Shown here: positions 19,998-29,656 of the stretch, in pieces | Layout: every line of letters begins with the position of its first letter | How positions within the stretch are numbered: position 1 is the first letter of the stretch | Assembly: GCA_947505205.1 (NCBI GenBank) | Contig: CANNKD010000013.1 | Location: 1-32,129 of the forward strand | Direction: 5' to 3' | Source: Bacteroidota bacterium | GTDB lineage: Bacteria; Bacteroidota; Bacteroidia; Bacteroidales; F082 | Length of the DNA stretch: 32,129 nt | Notes under the pieces: model-generated | The model's input: only the letters and a program-made list of their open reading frames with translations | Database searches by the model: none | Told to the model about the DNA's origin: nothing | Translations under genes and position numbers: made by a program

Positions 19998-22382
19998 ATG
20001 TCTGAGTCAAAATGTGTGCACTGTGGAGCCGATAATGGAAATGCTCCTGTAGTTTGGAATGAAAAAGCGTTTTGCTGTCAGGGCTGCTCAACGGTTTATC
20101 AGATTCTGAATGAAAACCAGATGGGAAATTATTACCGGATACAGCCCATGTCGGGAATCAAAGTTATCACTGATACACAATCTGGGAAATTTGCTTACCT
20201 CGAAAATGACGAAATCAGACTAAAACTCCTGGATTTTTCTGATGAAACCGTATCAAAAATTAGATTTTTTATTCCTACAATACACTGTGCATCTTGTATT
20301 TGGTTGTTAGAAAACCTCTCAAAACTCGACAATGCGATCAGATATTCCTCTGTTAACTTTCCCAAAAAAGAGGTTACCATCACTTTCGATCATAATAAAT
20401 TAAGTCTGAGGAAATTAGCCGAATTATTAACCGCAATCCATTACATTCCCGAAATTACGCTCGATCAGCTTGAAAAATCACATGGAAATAAGTCAGATCA
20501 GAATTTATTAATCAAGATTGGGATTGCCAGCTTCAGTTTTCTCAACATCATGATGTACAGCTTCCCTGAGTATTTGCCCGGGGGAGACTTACTTGAAAAA
20601 GATTTCAAAAATATATTTGGATGGCTCAGCTTCATTCTAATCCTTCCTGTGGTTTTCTATAGTTCACTCGATTATTATCTCTCTGCCTGGAAGGGTTTAA
20701 AACACAAAATAATCAGTATAGATTTGCCTATATCATTGGGTATCATTGCATTGTTTCTCGAAAGTTCGTGGGTTGTTTTTCACAATGGCGGCATCGGATA
20801 TATGGATTCGTTGGCCGGACTGTTGTTCTTCCTGCTGATTGGAAAATGGTATCAAAGCAAAACTTACGAAGCACTTTCTTTCGAACGTGATTACAAATCC
20901 TATTTTCCTGTTGCCGTGACCAGAATCGTTGACGGTAGTGAAGAAATTATTCCGATAAAAAACCTCAGAAAAGGCGATAGAATCGTTGTTCGAAATCAGG
21001 AATTAATTCCGACTGACTCTTTTTTATTGAATGGTAATGGTCAAATTGATTACTCATTTGTGACAGGTGAATCGGTACCGGTGGCGAAGAAGTTGAACGA
21101 TTTTATTTACGCCGGCGGACGTCAGATAGGCAGTTCCATCGAGCTTGTTGTTGACAAGGAAGTGGAACAAAGTTACCTCACTCAACTTTGGAATCAAACA
21201 AATGAAAAAGACAAAGAAATAAGCTTAAACACGCATGTAAACAAGGTTAGCCAATATTTCACAATAGTAATTTTAATTATTGCTACGCTTGCTTTTGCCT
21301 TTAGATTGACCACAAGTCTGGAACTCGCGGTGTATGTATTTGCCTCTGTATTGATAATCGCTTGTCCATGCGCATTAGCACTAACGATTCCGTTCACCTT
21401 TGGAAGCACCATGCGTATTTTTGGGCGGCAAGGATTATATTTAAAAAACACCGATGTTATTGAGCAATTATATAAAACTGACACCATTGTTTTCGATAAA
21501 ACCGGAACAATCACACTGAACCGTCAAATTAAAACAGCTTTTCATGGGCAGAAACTGACTGAAAGTGAAATTATTGAAATACAATCAGTTGTGCGCAATT
21601 CGAACCATCCACTGAGTAAAGCATTGTATGATAATTTACCAAAATCCACACTATTTTCTATACAAAATTATGAAGAACATTTGGGCTTGGGTATTCGTGC
21701 ACTCGTAAATGAAAAAGAAATTAAACTCGGATCGCCATTATTTATTTCGGCTGATGTTTCAAACGAATCATTTACGGAAAGTCGCGTGTATCTTTCAATT
21801 AACGATATTCAAAAAGGATATTTCAGTTTTGCCAATACATATCGCGAAGGATTACAACAATTGATTTCAAAACTGAGCCAAAATTACGAATTACACTTAA
21901 TTTCCGGCGATAATGACAGTGAAAAGGAACGCCTCCACGAAATATTCGGAAACAAAACCAATATTCATTTCAACCAGAGTCCGAGTGATAAAAAACAATA
22001 TATCAATCTATTACGATCATCCGGGAAACATATTTTAATGATAGGTGATGGCTTAAATGATGCAGGTGCTTTGAGTAGTAGCCACGTAGGTTTAACAATT
22101 GCCGATGATGTTTTTAGCTTCTCCCCAGCTTGCGATGCCATCATGGAAGCCTCGAAATTTGAAAAATTGATAAATTTCATCCACTTTTCACACACTGCTT
22201 TTAAAGTGATCAAAGCTAGTTTTTTCATCTCTCTTACATACAATATTATAGGATTACTTTTTGCGGTCTCGGGAAACCTTGCACCAATCGTTGCTGCCAT
22301 ATTAATGCCATTAAGTTCAATTACAGTTGTAAGTTTTGTTACAATTTCAATTTCCTTTTTAGCATCAAGAAAATTAAAATAG
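19998..22382 (+). CDS. ccoI: Copper-translocating P1B-type ATPase, cbb3 assembly type
   Basis: N-terminal CVHCG...FCCQGCSTVY metal-binding domain; HMA CASC; CPCALAL; DKTGTIT; GDGLNDAGAL. Confidence 0.92.
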   Translation: MSESKCVHCGADNGNAPVVWNEKAFCCQGCSTVYQILNENQMGNYYRIQPMSGIKVITDTQSGKFAYLENDEIRLKLLDFSDETVSKIRFFIPTIHCASCIWLLENLSKLDNAIRYSSVNFPKKEVTITFDHNKLSLRKLAELLTAIHYIPEITLDQLEKSHGNKSDQNLLIKIGIASFSFLNIMMYSFPEYLPGGDLLEKDFKNIFGWLSFILILPVVFYSSLDYYLSAWKGLKHKIISIDLPISLGIIALFLESSWVVFHNGGIGYMDSLAGLLFFLLIGKWYQSKTYEALSFERDYKSYFPVAVTRIVDGSEEIIPIKNLRKGDRIVVRNQELIPTDSFLLNGNGQIDYSFVTGESVPVAKKLNDFIYAGGRQIGSSIELVVDKEVEQSYLTQLWNQTNEKDKEISLNTHVNKVSQYFTIVILIIATLAFAFRLTTSLELAVYVFASVLIIACPCALALTIPFTFGSTMRIFGRQGLYLKNTDVIEQLYKTDTIVFDKTGTITLNRQIKTAFHGQKLTESEIIEIQSVVRNSNHPLSKALYDNLPKSTLFSIQNYEEHLGLGIRALVNEKEIKLGSPLFISADVSNESFTESRVYLSINDIQKGYFSFANTYREGLQQLISKLSQNYELHLISGDNDSEKERLHEIFGNKTNIHFNQSPSDKKQYINLLRSSGKHILMIGDGLNDAGALSSSHVGLTIADDVFSFSPACDAIMEASKFEKLINFIHFSHTAFKVIKASFFISLTYNIIGLLFAVSGNLAPIVAAILMPLSSITVVSFVTISISFLASRKLK

Positions 22383-22451
22383 AATACAATTTCAAAGTTA
22401 ACATATTGATTTTATAAATCTTGAATCGCAAAAATTAGGTGCTAATATTTA

Positions 22452-22515
22452 TTATTTAGAACTTTTCTTAATAGATGAATGTAGTTGCCATTTTCAAATC
22501 AATGTTTACTTTTGT
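22452..22515 (+). promoter_or_regulatory. Upstream region of ccoS-ccoNO: TTATTTAGA-N4-TTCT element plus -33/-7 promoter
   Basis: TTATTTAGAACTTTTCT at 22452-22468; TTG 22485-22487, 20 nt, TACTTTTG 22508-22515 (matches TAnnTTTG). Confidence 0.55.
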
Positions 22516-22551
22516 GCATTACAAATCGTAAACAAGAACTTATTTACCGAA

Positions 22552-22734
22552 ATGTCTGCAATTTTATTTTTAATCGTTATAGGAATCATAGTCGCAGCAG
22601 GATTTTTACTCATATTCATCTGGGCTGTTAAAAGTGGTCAGTATGACGATTCGTACTCTCCTTCAGTGCGAATGCTATTCGATAACGAGGAGTCTATTCC
22701 TGATAAAGAAGAACCATTAAAAAAAAAATCATAA
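22552..22734 (+). CDS. ccoS: cbb3-type oxidase assembly protein CcoS
   Basis: 60 aa single-TM protein; FIWAVKSGQYDDSYSPSVRMLFDNE; position between ccoI and ccoN. Confidence 0.88.
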   Translation: MSAILFLIVIGIIVAAGFLLIFIWAVKSGQYDDSYSPSVRMLFDNEESIPDKEEPLKKKS

Positions 22735-22748
22735 TTAAATCTTAGTCT

Positions 22749-24896
22749 ATGGAGTTACAGAAATTTACTTACGACAACAAGATCACAAGGCTATTCATGA
22801 ATGCCACCATATTATGGGGTATTGTTGGAATGCTTGTTGGTCTGACCATCGCCCTTGAGTTGGTATTCCCACTCATGTCAGGTGGTATTTCATGGCTTTC
22901 GTTCGGACGATTACGCCCATTGCACACCAACGCAGTCATTTTTGCTTTTGTTGGCAACGGCCTTTTCACCGGAATTTACTATTCGGCACCTCGCCTTCTT
23001 AAAACGCCGATGTTCAGCGAATTATTAGGCAAAATTCACTTCTGGGGATGGCAATTAATTATTGTTGCTGCAGCCCTAACTTTACCCTTTGGGTTCACTG
23101 TTGGTAAAGAATATGCCGAACTTGAATGGCCAATCGATATTGCCATTGCATTGATTTGGGTTGTTTTCGGGATAAATTTAATCATGACAACCGTAAAACG
23201 CAGAACAAAACATATTTATGTAGCAATATGGTTTTATATTGCCACTTTCGTAACTGTTGCAGTATTGCATATTGTAAACTCTATTAACATTCCTGTCTCA
23301 TTATTAAAGAGTTATCCTATTTATGCAGGTGTACAGGACGCATTGGTTCAGTGGTGGTATGGTCATAATGCTGTTGCATTTTTCCTCACAACACCTTATC
23401 TTGGAATGATGTATTACTTCATTCCAAAAGCTGCCAACAGACCGGTTTATTCGTACAAACTTTCTATCATTCATTTTTGGGCATTGATTTTCTTATATAT
23501 CTGGGCAGGCCCTCACCATTTGTTATATACAGCACTTCCGGATTGGGCTCAGGCCTTGGGAGTCGTTTTCTCTGTCATGCTTATTGCGCCTTCATGGGGT
23601 GGAATGATCAACGGATTACTTACTTTGCGCGGTGCCTGGGACAAAGTTCGTGAAAGTCCGGTACTAAAAATGTTTGTCGTTGCTGTTACAGCTTATGGTA
23701 TGTCAACATTTGAAGGACCACTACTTTCATTAAAAAGTGTAAATGCAATCAGTCATTTCACCGACTGGACAATTGCTCATGTGCACATCGGTGCTTTGGG
23801 CTGGAACGGAATGATGACTTTTGGAATGCTATATTGGCTGTTTCCAAGAATATATAAAACACAGCTATTCAGCACTAAACTTGCGAATATTCATTTTTGG
23901 CTTGCTACAACAGGAATGTTGTTTTTCGCAATTCCATTATATTTTGCTGGTTTCGCCCAAAGTTTAATGTGGAAAGAATTTACTGCTGATGGATATTTGA
24001 AATACCCGAACTTTATTGAAACCGTAACACAAGTAATTCCGATGTATGGTATCAGGATTTTAGGAGGAACTTTATACATTACGGGTGTTATCATCATGAT
24101 TTTCAATCTTATAAAAACTGCCAATGCAGGAACATTCGTTGCAACAGAGGATGACGAAGCTCCGGCACTTGAATCGCATGCTTCCGTAATTGATAAAGGC
24201 CATCGTACTTTAGAAGGCAAACCACTGTTATTCACACTATTAGCCTTGGCAGCCATTCTAATCGGCGGAATTATTGAATTTGTCCCAATGTTCATGGTAA
24301 AATCGAATATTCCAACCATCTCAAGTGTCAAACCATATACACCTTTGGAACTTGAAGGTCGTGATATTTATATTCGAGAAGGATGTTATAACTGTCACAG
24401 TCAGATGATTCGACCTTTCCGCTCGGAAGTGGAACGATATGGAGATTACACCAAAGCCGGAGAAACTGTTTATGATCATCCTTTTCAATTTGGATCAAAA
24501 CGTACAGGTCCTGATTTAGCCCGTGAAGGTGTTAAAACCGGTCCATTATACAAACCAAATTCATGGCATTACAATCATTTCTTTAGCCCTCAAAAGCTTG
24601 TTGCTGAATCAATTATGCCACCATTCCCTTGGCTCATCGCAAATGAACTCGATTATAGCAAAATTTCGAAGAAAATCTCAGTAATGCAAACTTTAGGCGT
24701 ACCATATCCTGAAGGTTATGCTAATCAGGCAAAAGATGAACTATTGAAACAAGCCAACGAAATTGCTCAAGGCTTACGCAACGAAGGAATTGATGTTACC
24801 GACACTAAAGAAGTCATTGCATTAATTGCCTACATTCAACGGTTGGGTACTGATATTCATAGAACTGATGGCTCATCAGCTTTTACAAATAAATAA
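22749..24896 (+). CDS. ccoNO: Fused cbb3-type oxidase subunits I/II (CcoN-CcoO)
   Basis: CcoN: RPLHTNAVIFAFVGNGLF, GPHHLLYTALPDWAQALG, HFTDWTIAHVHIGALGWNG; CcoO: GRDIYIREGCYNCHSQMIRPFRSEVERYGDY in the same frame. Confidence 0.95.
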   Translation: MELQKFTYDNKITRLFMNATILWGIVGMLVGLTIALELVFPLMSGGISWLSFGRLRPLHTNAVIFAFVGNGLFTGIYYSAPRLLKTPMFSELLGKIHFWGWQLIIVAAALTLPFGFTVGKEYAELEWPIDIAIALIWVVFGINLIMTTVKRRTKHIYVAIWFYIATFVTVAVLHIVNSINIPVSLLKSYPIYAGVQDALVQWWYGHNAVAFFLTTPYLGMMYYFIPKAANRPVYSYKLSIIHFWALIFLYIWAGPHHLLYTALPDWAQALGVVFSVMLIAPSWGGMINGLLTLRGAWDKVRESPVLKMFVVAVTAYGMSTFEGPLLSLKSVNAISHFTDWTIAHVHIGALGWNGMMTFGMLYWLFPRIYKTQLFSTKLANIHFWLATTGMLFFAIPLYFAGFAQSLMWKEFTADGYLKYPNFIETVTQVIPMYGIRILGGTLYITGVIIMIFNLIKTANAGTFVATEDDEAPALESHASVIDKGHRTLEGKPLLFTLLALAAILIGGIIEFVPMFMVKSNIPTISSVKPYTPLELEGRDIYIREGCYNCHSQMIRPFRSEVERYGDYTKAGETVYDHPFQFGSKRTGPDLAREGVKTGPLYKPNSWHYNHFFSPQKLVAESIMPPFPWLIANELDYSKISKKISVMQTLGVPYPEGYANQAKDELLKQANEIAQGLRNEGIDVTDTKEVIALIAYIQRLGTDIHRTDGSSAFTNK

Positions 24897-24914
24897 TCGA
24901 TCAGGCTAACCGAC

Positions 24915-25118
24915 ATGAAAATTATCGCTAACACGCTTGAAAACATCGCTGGAATTGAATGGTATCCAATCATCGGACTTTTTATATTCTTGATTTTCTT
25001 TATAGTTTTGATTATCAGAGTAATGTATCTTGGTCAGGATGAGGTTCAGGAATTAAGTCAACTCCCCTTAGATCGTAACGATAACTTCGTGAAGGAACCA
25101 AATAATCAGTTAAATTAA
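24915..25118 (+). CDS. ccoQ: CcoQ-like small membrane subunit
   Basis: 67 aa, single TM, between ccoNO and ccoP. Confidence 0.7.
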   Translation: MKIIANTLENIAGIEWYPIIGLFIFLIFFIVLIIRVMYLGQDEVQELSQLPLDRNDNFVKEPNNQLN

Positions 25119-25139
25119 CCTTAAGTAAAAGAAAAGAAA

Positions 25140-25733
25140 ATGAATACAGAAAATAATACATCAAAAAGCAATACACCTGAATATGAGATTGATACGCTTA
25201 CAAACACGCGGTTAATCAAAGACCATGAATATGACGGCATCAAAGAATTAGATAATGATTTACCACCATGGTGGAAATGGCTTTTTATCCTGACCATTGT
25301 GTTTGCTGTGGTATATCTGGTTCGATTGTTCGTTTTTCAATCAGACGATTTGATTCAGAATAGTGAATATAAAGCTGAAATGGCTAATTTTAAACCTAAA
25401 GAAGCAATACCATTTGAAGTGATTCTTCTCACAGATGAGATTTCACTCGCTGCTGGTAAGGAAACCTGGACTAAAATTTGCTCAGTTTGTCATCTTATGG
25501 ATGGCGGTGGTTTAGTTGGCCCAAATATGACCGACAAATACTGGATACATGGTAATAAAGTTAACGACCTATTCAATACTGTTACAACTGGATATCCTGA
25601 CAAAGGAATGATTTCTTATAAGGAACAGCTATCTCCCAAACAACGGCTTGAAGTAACTAGTTATATATTAACTAAGATTCAAGGCACTACACCTATTACA
25701 CCTAAAGCGCCACAAGGCGATCTGTATGAATAA
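25140..25733 (+). CDS. ccoP: Short, monohaem CcoP-like cbb3 subunit III
   Basis: HEYDGIKELDNDLPPWWKWLF signature; single CSVCH motif; 197 aa. Confidence 0.88.
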   Translation: MNTENNTSKSNTPEYEIDTLTNTRLIKDHEYDGIKELDNDLPPWWKWLFILTIVFAVVYLVRLFVFQSDDLIQNSEYKAEMANFKPKEAIPFEVILLTDEISLAAGKETWTKICSVCHLMDGGGLVGPNMTDKYWIHGNKVNDLFNTVTTGYPDKGMISYKEQLSPKQRLEVTSYILTKIQGTTPITPKAPQGDLYE

Positions 25734-25764
25734 TCATATTACATACAAATTTTAAATTTTATTT

Positions 25765-25803
25765 CACACACCCCAATCTCAATGAGATTGGGGTGTGTGT
25801 TTT
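25765..25803 (+). terminator. Strong hairpin terminator after ccoP
   Basis: CACACACCCCAATCTC-AAT-GAGATTGGGGTGTGTG then TTTT: perfect 16-bp stem with 3-nt loop. Confidence 0.85.
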
Positions 25804-25835
25804 AATGCCATATACATCGAATAAAAATATCAATC

Positions 25836-27284
25836 ATGAACGAGATTGAACCAGAAGAACAACAATCAACCACTAACTATTTTCGCGATCGACAATCAAC
25901 AATAAGCGATGAAGGAAAGCGCATTTGGGTCTATCCCAAAAAACCAAAAGGTAAACTACACCGCAGGAGATGGTGGTTTGCGGTTTTTTTACTGACACTA
26001 TTATTTGCAGGACCATGGATTAAATTTAATGGCGAACCATTCATGCTATTAAACATCATCGAAAGAAAATTTATTCTATTCGGCCAGCTTTTTTGGCCAC
26101 AAGATTTCCATCTGGTTGTGCTTTTAGTGATTACAGGAATTGTGTTTATCATTTTATTTACAGTCATTTTTGGACGGCTATTCTGTGGCTGGGCTTGTCC
26201 ACAGACCATTTTCATGGAATTCGTTTTCCGGAAAATTGAATACCTGATTGAAGGCGATGCGCATGAGCAAAAAAAACTTAATCGTCTTGATTGGAACTTT
26301 GAGAAAATATGGAAAAAGACACTAAAACATGCAATGTTTTTTTTAATTGCATTTGCCATTTCAAATACTTTTTTGGCTTATATAATTGGCATTGACCAAC
26401 TTAAAGTCCTTATCACTGATGGGCCACTGCCACATTTAGGTGTCTTTATTGCCTTAATTGTTTTTTCGGGTATTTTCTATTTTGTATTTGCTTTTTTTCG
26501 TGAACAGGTTTGCATTATCGCTTGTCCTTACGGGCGTCTGCAAGGTGTTTTGTTGGATGATAAATCAATAATTGTTGCTTATGATTACAAAAGAGGTGAA
26601 CCCAGAGGAAAACATAATCCATTAGAGAACAGAGATTTAACTTCAAAAGGTGATTGTATTGATTGTTCAAACTGTGTTACTGTTTGCCCAACGGGTATTG
26701 ACATCAAAAACGGAACCCAACTTGAATGCATCAATTGTACTGCATGTATCGATGCGTGTAATGCAATTATGAAAAGAATAAATAAACCATCGGACTTGAT
26801 CCGTTACGAATCCGAAAAGGGAATTCAACAAGGGCAGGAAGCTGTTTTTAATGCCCGTACCATCGCCTATTCATTTGTTTTAACCGTATTGTTAATGGTA
26901 ATTGCAATACTCTTTACACTTCGGACTGATGTTGAAGCAACGATTGTACGTGCGCCAGGAACACTTTTTCAAGAATACGGACCGGATAAATATGCAAATA
27001 TTTATAAGATTCAACTCGTAAACAAAACACGGAATACATTGCCAATCGATATGAAAATCAATTCAGAAATGGGTGAAGTTGTCTTGTTAGGCAGACCAAT
27101 TATTGTTGAGGCTGGCAAAGTTTCTGAAACCGACTTCATGGTTGTTATTTCTAAGGACAAGCTACATTCGAGCAGCAATAAAATTGAGATAGGTTTGTAT
27201 TCAAATAAGAAGTTGATTACCGAATATACTACTAATTTTGTCGGACCAAATAAACTTGATAAACATCCTGAAAATGAAGATTAA
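25836..27284 (+). CDS. ccoG: cbb3 oxidase accessory ferredoxin-like protein CcoG/RdxA
   Basis: FGRLFCGWACPQTIFMEFVFRKIEY; CIIACPYGRLQGVLLDD; CIDCSNCVTVCP; CINCTACIDAC. Confidence 0.95.
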   Translation: MNEIEPEEQQSTTNYFRDRQSTISDEGKRIWVYPKKPKGKLHRRRWWFAVFLLTLLFAGPWIKFNGEPFMLLNIIERKFILFGQLFWPQDFHLVVLLVITGIVFIILFTVIFGRLFCGWACPQTIFMEFVFRKIEYLIEGDAHEQKKLNRLDWNFEKIWKKTLKHAMFFLIAFAISNTFLAYIIGIDQLKVLITDGPLPHLGVFIALIVFSGIFYFVFAFFREQVCIIACPYGRLQGVLLDDKSIIVAYDYKRGEPRGKHNPLENRDLTSKGDCIDCSNCVTVCPTGIDIKNGTQLECINCTACIDACNAIMKRINKPSDLIRYESEKGIQQGQEAVFNARTIAYSFVLTVLLMVIAILFTLRTDVEATIVRAPGTLFQEYGPDKYANIYKIQLVNKTRNTLPIDMKINSEMGEVVLLGRPIIVEAGKVSETDFMVVISKDKLHSSSNKIEIGLYSNKKLITEYTTNFVGPNKLDKHPENED

Positions 27285-27714
27285 CTGGGGAACAAAGTTA
27301 GCCATTGCTATGGCAGCGTTCATGATAATGATCACAACTTTTGTTGTTTTGATGATGCGTGAGGATATCAGTCTTGTTGAAACTGACTATTATCCAAAAG
27401 GACAGCAATATCAAGAAATAATTGATAAAAAACAGCATTCAAGTGAGTTAAAAGATTCACTTTCTGTTGTTTATAAAGATGATAAGATAAATATCCATTT
27501 CCCCGCAAACATGGATTTTCATCAAATATCAGGTAAAGTTCAGCTTTACAACCGAATGAGCAGCAAACTTGATCTATATGTTAATCTACTTCCGGACTCC
27601 ACAAATACTTTCGGTTTTAAAACAGTAGGTATTCATGGGAGGTATGTTGTTAAAATTGAGTGGAATTATCAGGGGATTTCTTATTTCAATGAAGAACCAT
27701 TAACAATCAAATAA
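27274..27714 (+). CDS. ccoH: FixH/CcoH family protein
   Basis: Start placed at ATG 27274 (MKINWGTKLAIAMAAFMIMITTFVVLMM), 11-nt overlap with ccoG; DYYPKGQQYQE motif. Confidence 0.85.
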   Translation: MKINWGTKLAIAMAAFMIMITTFVVLMMREDISLVETDYYPKGQQYQEIIDKKQHSSELKDSLSVVYKDDKINIHFPANMDFHQISGKVQLYNRMSSKLDLYVNLLPDSTNTFGFKTVGIHGRYVVKIEWNYQGISYFNEEPLTIK

Positions 27715-28449
27715 ATGTTACCACTTTACACAGCTTTTACCATCGGCCTAATTGGAAGTTTACATTGCATCGGAATGTGCGGTCCGATAGCCATTGCACT
27801 TCCATTAGGTTCAAAAGGTTTCGGCAATCGTTTAACTGGCACTTTATTATATAATCTGGGACGAATTATTACCTACGGCATACTTGGATCCTTGTTTGGT
27901 TTATTAGGAAAAGGTTTTGAAATGGCCGGAATTCAACGATGGGTTTCAATCACAGCCGGAATTATGATGATTTCCTGGATATTATTTCCAATACTATTTC
28001 ATCGCAAATTTTTAAACTTGAATTTTGGTGACAGTGCAGTGAATTCTCTCATTTCAAAACTAAGGAAACTATTTGGTAAACAATCATTTATAAACTTATT
28101 TCTCATTGGTTTATTGAATGGATTGTTACCTTGTGGATTGGTTTACGTTGCCATAGCAGGTGCCATAAATACAAACGATCCAATTCAGGGTGTGTTTTTC
28201 ATGATGCTGTTTGGAATTGGCACTCTACCGATTATGGCCAGTGTTTCCATTTTAGGTAATGTAATGAGTCTGGCAGTTAGAAATAAAATTTCAAAAATAA
28301 TTCCAGTTTTCATCATAACATTAGGTATTATATTCATTATCAGAGGATTAACACTCGGTATTCCGTATATAAGCCCTAAACAAGAGGCTTTAAATCCGGC
28401 AAAAGAGGTAAAAATAGAAGGTTCTTGCTGTAGCCCAAAAAGCAATTAA
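27715..28449 (+). CDS. Sulfite exporter TauE/SafE-like membrane protein, probable cbb3/copper accessory
   Basis: GLIGSLHCIGMCGPIAIALPLG; NGLLPCGLVYVAIAGA; C-terminal GSCCSPKSN. Confidence 0.85.
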   Translation: MLPLYTAFTIGLIGSLHCIGMCGPIAIALPLGSKGFGNRLTGTLLYNLGRIITYGILGSLFGLLGKGFEMAGIQRWVSITAGIMMISWILFPILFHRKFLNLNFGDSAVNSLISKLRKLFGKQSFINLFLIGLLNGLLPCGLVYVAIAGAINTNDPIQGVFFMMLFGIGTLPIMASVSILGNVMSLAVRNKISKIIPVFIITLGIIFIIRGLTLGIPYISPKQEALNPAKEVKIEGSCCSPKSN

Positions 28450-28456
28450 TCTATAA

Positions 28457-28502
28457 TTATTTAGAATCATTCTTTCAATCTGAAAAAGATTCTTTACTTT
28501 TG
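28457..28502 (+). promoter_or_regulatory. Upstream region of cytochrome c gene: TTATTTAGA-N4-TTCT element plus -7 element
   Basis: TTATTTAGAATCATTCT at 28457-28473; TACTTTTG at 28495-28502. Confidence 0.5.
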
Positions 28503-28528
28503 CATCAAATTCAAATTAAATTAATACA

Positions 28529-28990
28529 ATGAAAATCACCAAATTAATCATGATTGGCGCTCTTAGCGTCGGATTCGCATTATCAATGCAAAGTTGTGGC
28601 GGAAGTGCCGATTCCAAAAAAGAGGCAACACAAACAGAAGTTAAAGCAGCATCTACCAATCCTTATGCAGCCGGCGAAAAAATTTATATGGCAAAATGTA
28701 TTGTCTGTCATCAAGCCAATGGCGAAGGCATCGCAGTTGCTTTCCCTCCTTTAAAAAACTCAGATTACTTGTTTGCTGACAAGGTTCGTGCAGTTGCCCA
28801 GGCTTTAAATGGATCGAACCATGAAATTGTTGTGAATGGACTAAAATACAATGCACCAATGCCACAACAAGTTGGCACAAAGGAAGAAGCCGTTGCCGTA
28901 ATTAACTATGTATTAAATACGTGGGGAAACAACGGTGGAACTGTAACTTTGGAAGATGTTAAAGACGTTGTAATCGATCCAAGAATCTGA
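28529..28990 (+). CDS. Monohaem class I cytochrome c lipoprotein
   Basis: Lipobox-like SMQSC; KCIVCHQANGEGIAVAFPPL; YNAPMPQ axial Met region. Confidence 0.88.
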   Translation: MKITKLIMIGALSVGFALSMQSCGGSADSKKEATQTEVKAASTNPYAAGEKIYMAKCIVCHQANGEGIAVAFPPLKNSDYLFADKVRAVAQALNGSNHEIVVNGLKYNAPMPQQVGTKEEAVAVINYVLNTWGNNGGTVTLEDVKDVVIDPRI

Positions 28991-28997
28991 TTATAAG

Positions 28998-29501
28998 ATG
29001 TTTAAAATTAAATTATTTCTCGTATCCCTTGCCCTATTGAGTCTGTTTGTCAGCTTTTCCTGCTGCAATAAAAATTCAAAAAAGACCAAGGAAGGTGCTG
29101 AAGCTGTTCTCACAACCGATTCAACTCACTTTGGAGCAATGATAACGAAAGATGGAGCAAAAGACATTCAGGAACTGGCCACCTTATTCACAACTGATAC
29201 AGTTAAAATTAAGGTATTCGGAATAGCGAAAGAAGTTTGTCAACACAGTGGATGCTGGCTTACTTTAGCATACAAAGACGGTGAAATTCTGGTAAATATG
29301 AAAAATCATGAATTTTCAGTACCAAAAGACCTAGTTGGAAAAACCGTTTGGGCTGAAGGACTTGCTGTTCGCGAACTTATTGACGTTAATACACAGAGAA
29401 AGATGGCTAATGAAAATGGTCGTCCACAAGCTGAAATTGATGCAATTATTGATCCGATTTACGATTATTCCATAGAAGCCGATGGCGTTATTGTGAAATA
29501 A
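28998..29501 (+). CDS. DUF4920-like lipoprotein with Cys/His motif
   Basis: FGAMITKDGAKDIQELATLF; VKIKVFGIAKEVCQHSGCWLTL; VNMKNHEFSVPKDLVGK. Confidence 0.7.
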   Translation: MFKIKLFLVSLALLSLFVSFSCCNKNSKKTKEGAEAVLTTDSTHFGAMITKDGAKDIQELATLFTTDTVKIKVFGIAKEVCQHSGCWLTLAYKDGEILVNMKNHEFSVPKDLVGKTVWAEGLAVRELIDVNTQRKMANENGRPQAEIDAIIDPIYDYSIEADGVIVK

Positions 29502-29519
29502 AATAATAAAACTCCACTG

Positions 29520-29552
29520 AAAGACCGTTCTTTTCAGAACGGTCTTTTTTTT
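29520..29552 (+). terminator. Intrinsic terminator after DUF4920-like gene
   Basis: AAAGACCGTTCT-TTTC-AGAACGGTCTTT then T run: perfect 12-bp stem. Confidence 0.85.
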
Positions 29553-29656
29553 ATGTCAAAAACTGTAATTAGAAAAACTCGATTACATTGAATTTTAGTG
29601 CCTTATAAATATTGATTGACTAAATATTTCAATTTATTTTTCACGAATTGTTGAAC

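Noticed and set aside
23891-24331. 146-aa antisense ORF in ccoNO
   Set aside because: Shadow ORF over a strongly supported CcoNO reading frame.
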